NCBI RefSeq assembly: GCF_002869965.1 | Contig: NZ_PEBS01000012.1 | Location: forward strand, 37,777-101,776 | Length of the DNA: 64,000 nucleotides | Source of the DNA: Janthinobacterium sp. ROICE36 | GTDB taxonomy: Bacteria > Pseudomonadota > Gammaproteobacteria > Burkholderiales > Burkholderiaceae_D | Direction of reading: 5' to 3' | Shown: piece by piece, positions 62,642 to 64,000 of the stretch | How positions within the stretch are numbered: the stretch's first letter is position 1 | How the letters are laid out: every line of letters begins with the position of its first letter | Notes under the pieces: generated by a model | The model's database searches: none | Seen by the model: the letters and a program-made list of their open reading frames with translations, nothing else | Told to the model about the DNA's origin: nothing | Translations under genes and position numbers: made by a program

Positions 62642-63639
62642 GTATTTCCCCTGCAAACAAGCTGCAATGGCTGCTCCGGCGTGAATTGTGGGAGCACAAG
62701 GGCATACTGGTGTGGACGCCAGCCCTGATCGGCGTCGTCATGACGGTGCTGGGCTCCCTGATGGCGGCCGCGACCATCGCCAGGACCAAAATGCACACGG
62801 CGCTCATCGTCAATGGCGAGGAAATTTCCTGGAGCACCGTCTTCAATACCCGCACCTTCGGTCCGCGTCGCACGGAAATCATCGACGCCGTCGCCAACAA
62901 CTATACGTACGCGGCTGCGCCGCTGTTCCTGGCGCTGGGCTTCCTGGTGTTTTTCTATTGCCTGAGCGCCCTGCATGACGACCGCCGCGACCGCAGCGTG
63001 CTGTTCTGGAAATCGCTGCCCATCTCGGATGCGCAGACGGTGCTGTCAAAAGCGGCCATCGCCCTGCTGGTCGCGCCGCTGATCGTGGCCGCCGCCGCCA
63101 GCCTGACTTCGCTGGCCCTGATCCTGATACTGAGCGGCGTGCTGGCGGCCAACGGCATCCACGTGCTTGCCGAACTGCTTGGCTCTGCCGGCCTGTACCT
63201 GGGACCGCTGCGCGTGTTCGGCTTGCTGCCCGTGTATTGCCTGTGGGCCTTGCCGACGGTTGGCTGGTTGCTGATGGTCTCAAGCTGGGCCAAGTCGAAA
63301 GTCTTCCTGTGGGCCGTCGGCCTGCCGCTGCTGTTGCTCATCTTGACAGTCTGGGCCGGCAAGCTGACGCAGACGGAAAGCGACATCAGCTGGATACAGA
63401 TGCATGTCATCGGACGCGCCCTGCTGGGCACCCTCCCCGGCAGCTGGTATCTGTTTGAACCGGAACTGCTGCCGCAAATGCACGCCCTGGCAGCAGGGGG
63501 ATCGCACACGACACGCATCGATGTGTTCAGCAATTCCTGGTCCAGCCTGGCCTTGCCAGCCGTCTGGCTGGGTGCGGCGGCAGGCGCGGCGCTGATTTAC
63601 GCGGCCATCCGCCTGCGCCGGTGGCGCGAGGAAGGCTGA
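62638..63639 (+). CDS. ABC transporter permease
   Basis: A 333-residue membrane protein with about six to seven helices (GVVMTVLGSLMAAATIA, APLFLALGFLVFFYCL, ALLVAPLIVAAAASL, LLPVYCLWALPTVGWLLMV, and the last pair). It pairs with the ATPase upstream; YtrA-type systems often export antibiotics or act in envelope stress. Substrate unknown. Followed by a strong terminator. Confidence 0.88.
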   Translation: MSISPANKLQWLLRRELWEHKGILVWTPALIGVVMTVLGSLMAAATIARTKMHTALIVNGEEISWSTVFNTRTFGPRRTEIIDAVANNYTYAAAPLFLALGFLVFFYCLSALHDDRRDRSVLFWKSLPISDAQTVLSKAAIALLVAPLIVAAAASLTSLALILILSGVLAANGIHVLAELLGSAGLYLGPLRVFGLLPVYCLWALPTVGWLLMVSSWAKSKVFLWAVGLPLLLLILTVWAGKLTQTESDISWIQMHVIGRALLGTLPGSWYLFEPELLPQMHALAAGGSHTTRIDVFSNSWSSLALPAVWLGAAAGAALIYAAIRLRRWREEG

Positions 63640-63664
63640 CAAGCGCACGATCACTGCCCCATCA

Positions 63665-63691
63665 AAAACGCCCCGCCCATCGGGGCGTTTT
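63665..63691 (+). terminator. Rho-independent terminator of the GntR-ABC operon
   Basis: Perfect 11-bp stem AAAACGCCCCG/CGGGGCGTTTT with a CCCAT loop and a T run, 25 bp after the permease stop. Confidence 0.9.
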
Positions 63692-63881
63692 CTATTTTCG
63701 CCCCATTGCGCCACTTGAAATAATAACTATTCTTCTGATAGTTATTATCAACGCAGCTCCGCATCCGATAAAGACTATTCAATCGATAGCATTAATTCGA
63801 TACGATAATTACAAATAATTATTCGCATCGCATTTTATTTGAAATCACATTTAATAATCGTCGAACAAAAAACGTAACTGT
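63692..63881. other. AT-rich intergenic stretch before the probable insertion element
   Basis: No gene seen. Contains a perfect 11-bp inverted repeat ATAATAACTAT-7nt-ATAGTTATTAT (63720-63748) and much lower GC than the neighbourhood, which is typical of foreign or promoter DNA. Confidence 0.5.
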
Positions 63882-64000
63882 TCAGCCGGGGGCTGGCTGA
63901 ATCGGGTTTCCAGCGAAGGCGCGTTGCAAGACGGCGAGCATGCCATGGCCTTGTTTCCGTAGCGTGTCGAGGCAGGAGCGAATAACGCAGAAGTTTTGCG
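63882..64000 (-). mobile_element. 3' end of a probable transposase gene (runs off the window)
   Basis: The minus-strand frame reads QNFCVIRSCLDTLRKQGHG then MLAVLQRAFAGNPIQPAPG and stops at 63884-63882. The RSxLDTxRKQG...ALQ...AFxGxP pattern is the usual C-terminus of IS66-like and related transposases. GTAA at 63874, just beyond the stop, could be the element end (IS66 elements begin with GTAA). Only 39 codons are visible, so the family is tentative. Confidence 0.55.

Overview
The window looks like chromosomal DNA of a high-GC betaproteobacterium of the Oxalobacteraceae (Janthinobacterium/Massilia/Duganella type). This is inferred from the housekeeping order cysS - DNA glycosylase - accA - tilS - lysC - tRNA-Ser, the gene content and the codon bias. 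It holds about 56 protein genes or remnants and one tRNA. No CRISPR array and no complete mobile element is seen.

Region 1 (1-12.5 kb, + strand): a PfkB-type sugar kinase, metY, then a co-directional run glpD-glpK-glpF-DJ-1/PfpI-methylglyoxal synthase-FAD/Fe-S D-lactate dehydrogenase. Together these six genes could take glycerol to DHAP, methylglyoxal, D-lactate and pyruvate. The methylglyoxal synthase has a tandem, degenerate N-terminal domain, and GlpF has altered NPA boxes. An AraC/GyrI regulator follows.

Region 2 (12.6-25.2 kb, - strand): an unusual, translationally coupled seven-gene set: MoxR AAA+ ATPase, two unknown proteins, a protein with an HExxH metallopeptidase-like motif plus a vWA domain, another unknown, a PaaK/CapK-like adenylate-forming enzyme and a NadR-type protein. 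The set sits 48 bp behind a tolC-hlyD-permease-permease efflux operon that has no ATPase of its own. This is the best candidate here for an undescribed system. A nested palindromic repeat closes the operon and supplies the last codons of nadR.

Region 3 (25.3-30.5 kb, - strand): aspartate 4-decarboxylase with two AspT-type aspartate:alanine antiporters, a proton-motive decarboxylation cycle. A solute-binding-protein remnant and a small HMA protein follow.

Region 4 (31.7-37.5 kb): an anaerobic module. ubiT, ubiV and ubiU (O2-independent ubiquinone synthesis) lie on the - strand; a split class III ribonucleotide reductase (nrdD, a separate glycyl-radical polypeptide, nrdG) lies on the + strand behind a possible FNR site.

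Region 5 (37.7-42.4 kb): a Pls/PosA-type single-module synthetase of cationic homopoly(amino acids), fused to its own phosphopantetheinyl transferase cistron, then an unlisted 32-residue membrane protein on the other strand.

Region 6 (42.5-51.4 kb): a LysR gene broken by one stop codon, trpF, small proteins, an RlmN/Cfr-family methyltransferase, yjdM, a CDF-transporter remnant, an Lgt-like/TlpA fusion, a MarR-ClC chloride-channel operon with a clear operator, a Fur-box DUF2325 gene and a periplasmic protein.

Region 7 (51.8-64 kb): tRNA-Ser(GCU), lysC, tilS, accA, an AlkA-like glycosylase, cysS, two cyclophilins, lpxH, a DUF72 gene and a GntR(YtrA)-ABC operon with an operator over its -10 box. 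The right edge enters the 3' end of a probable transposase gene.
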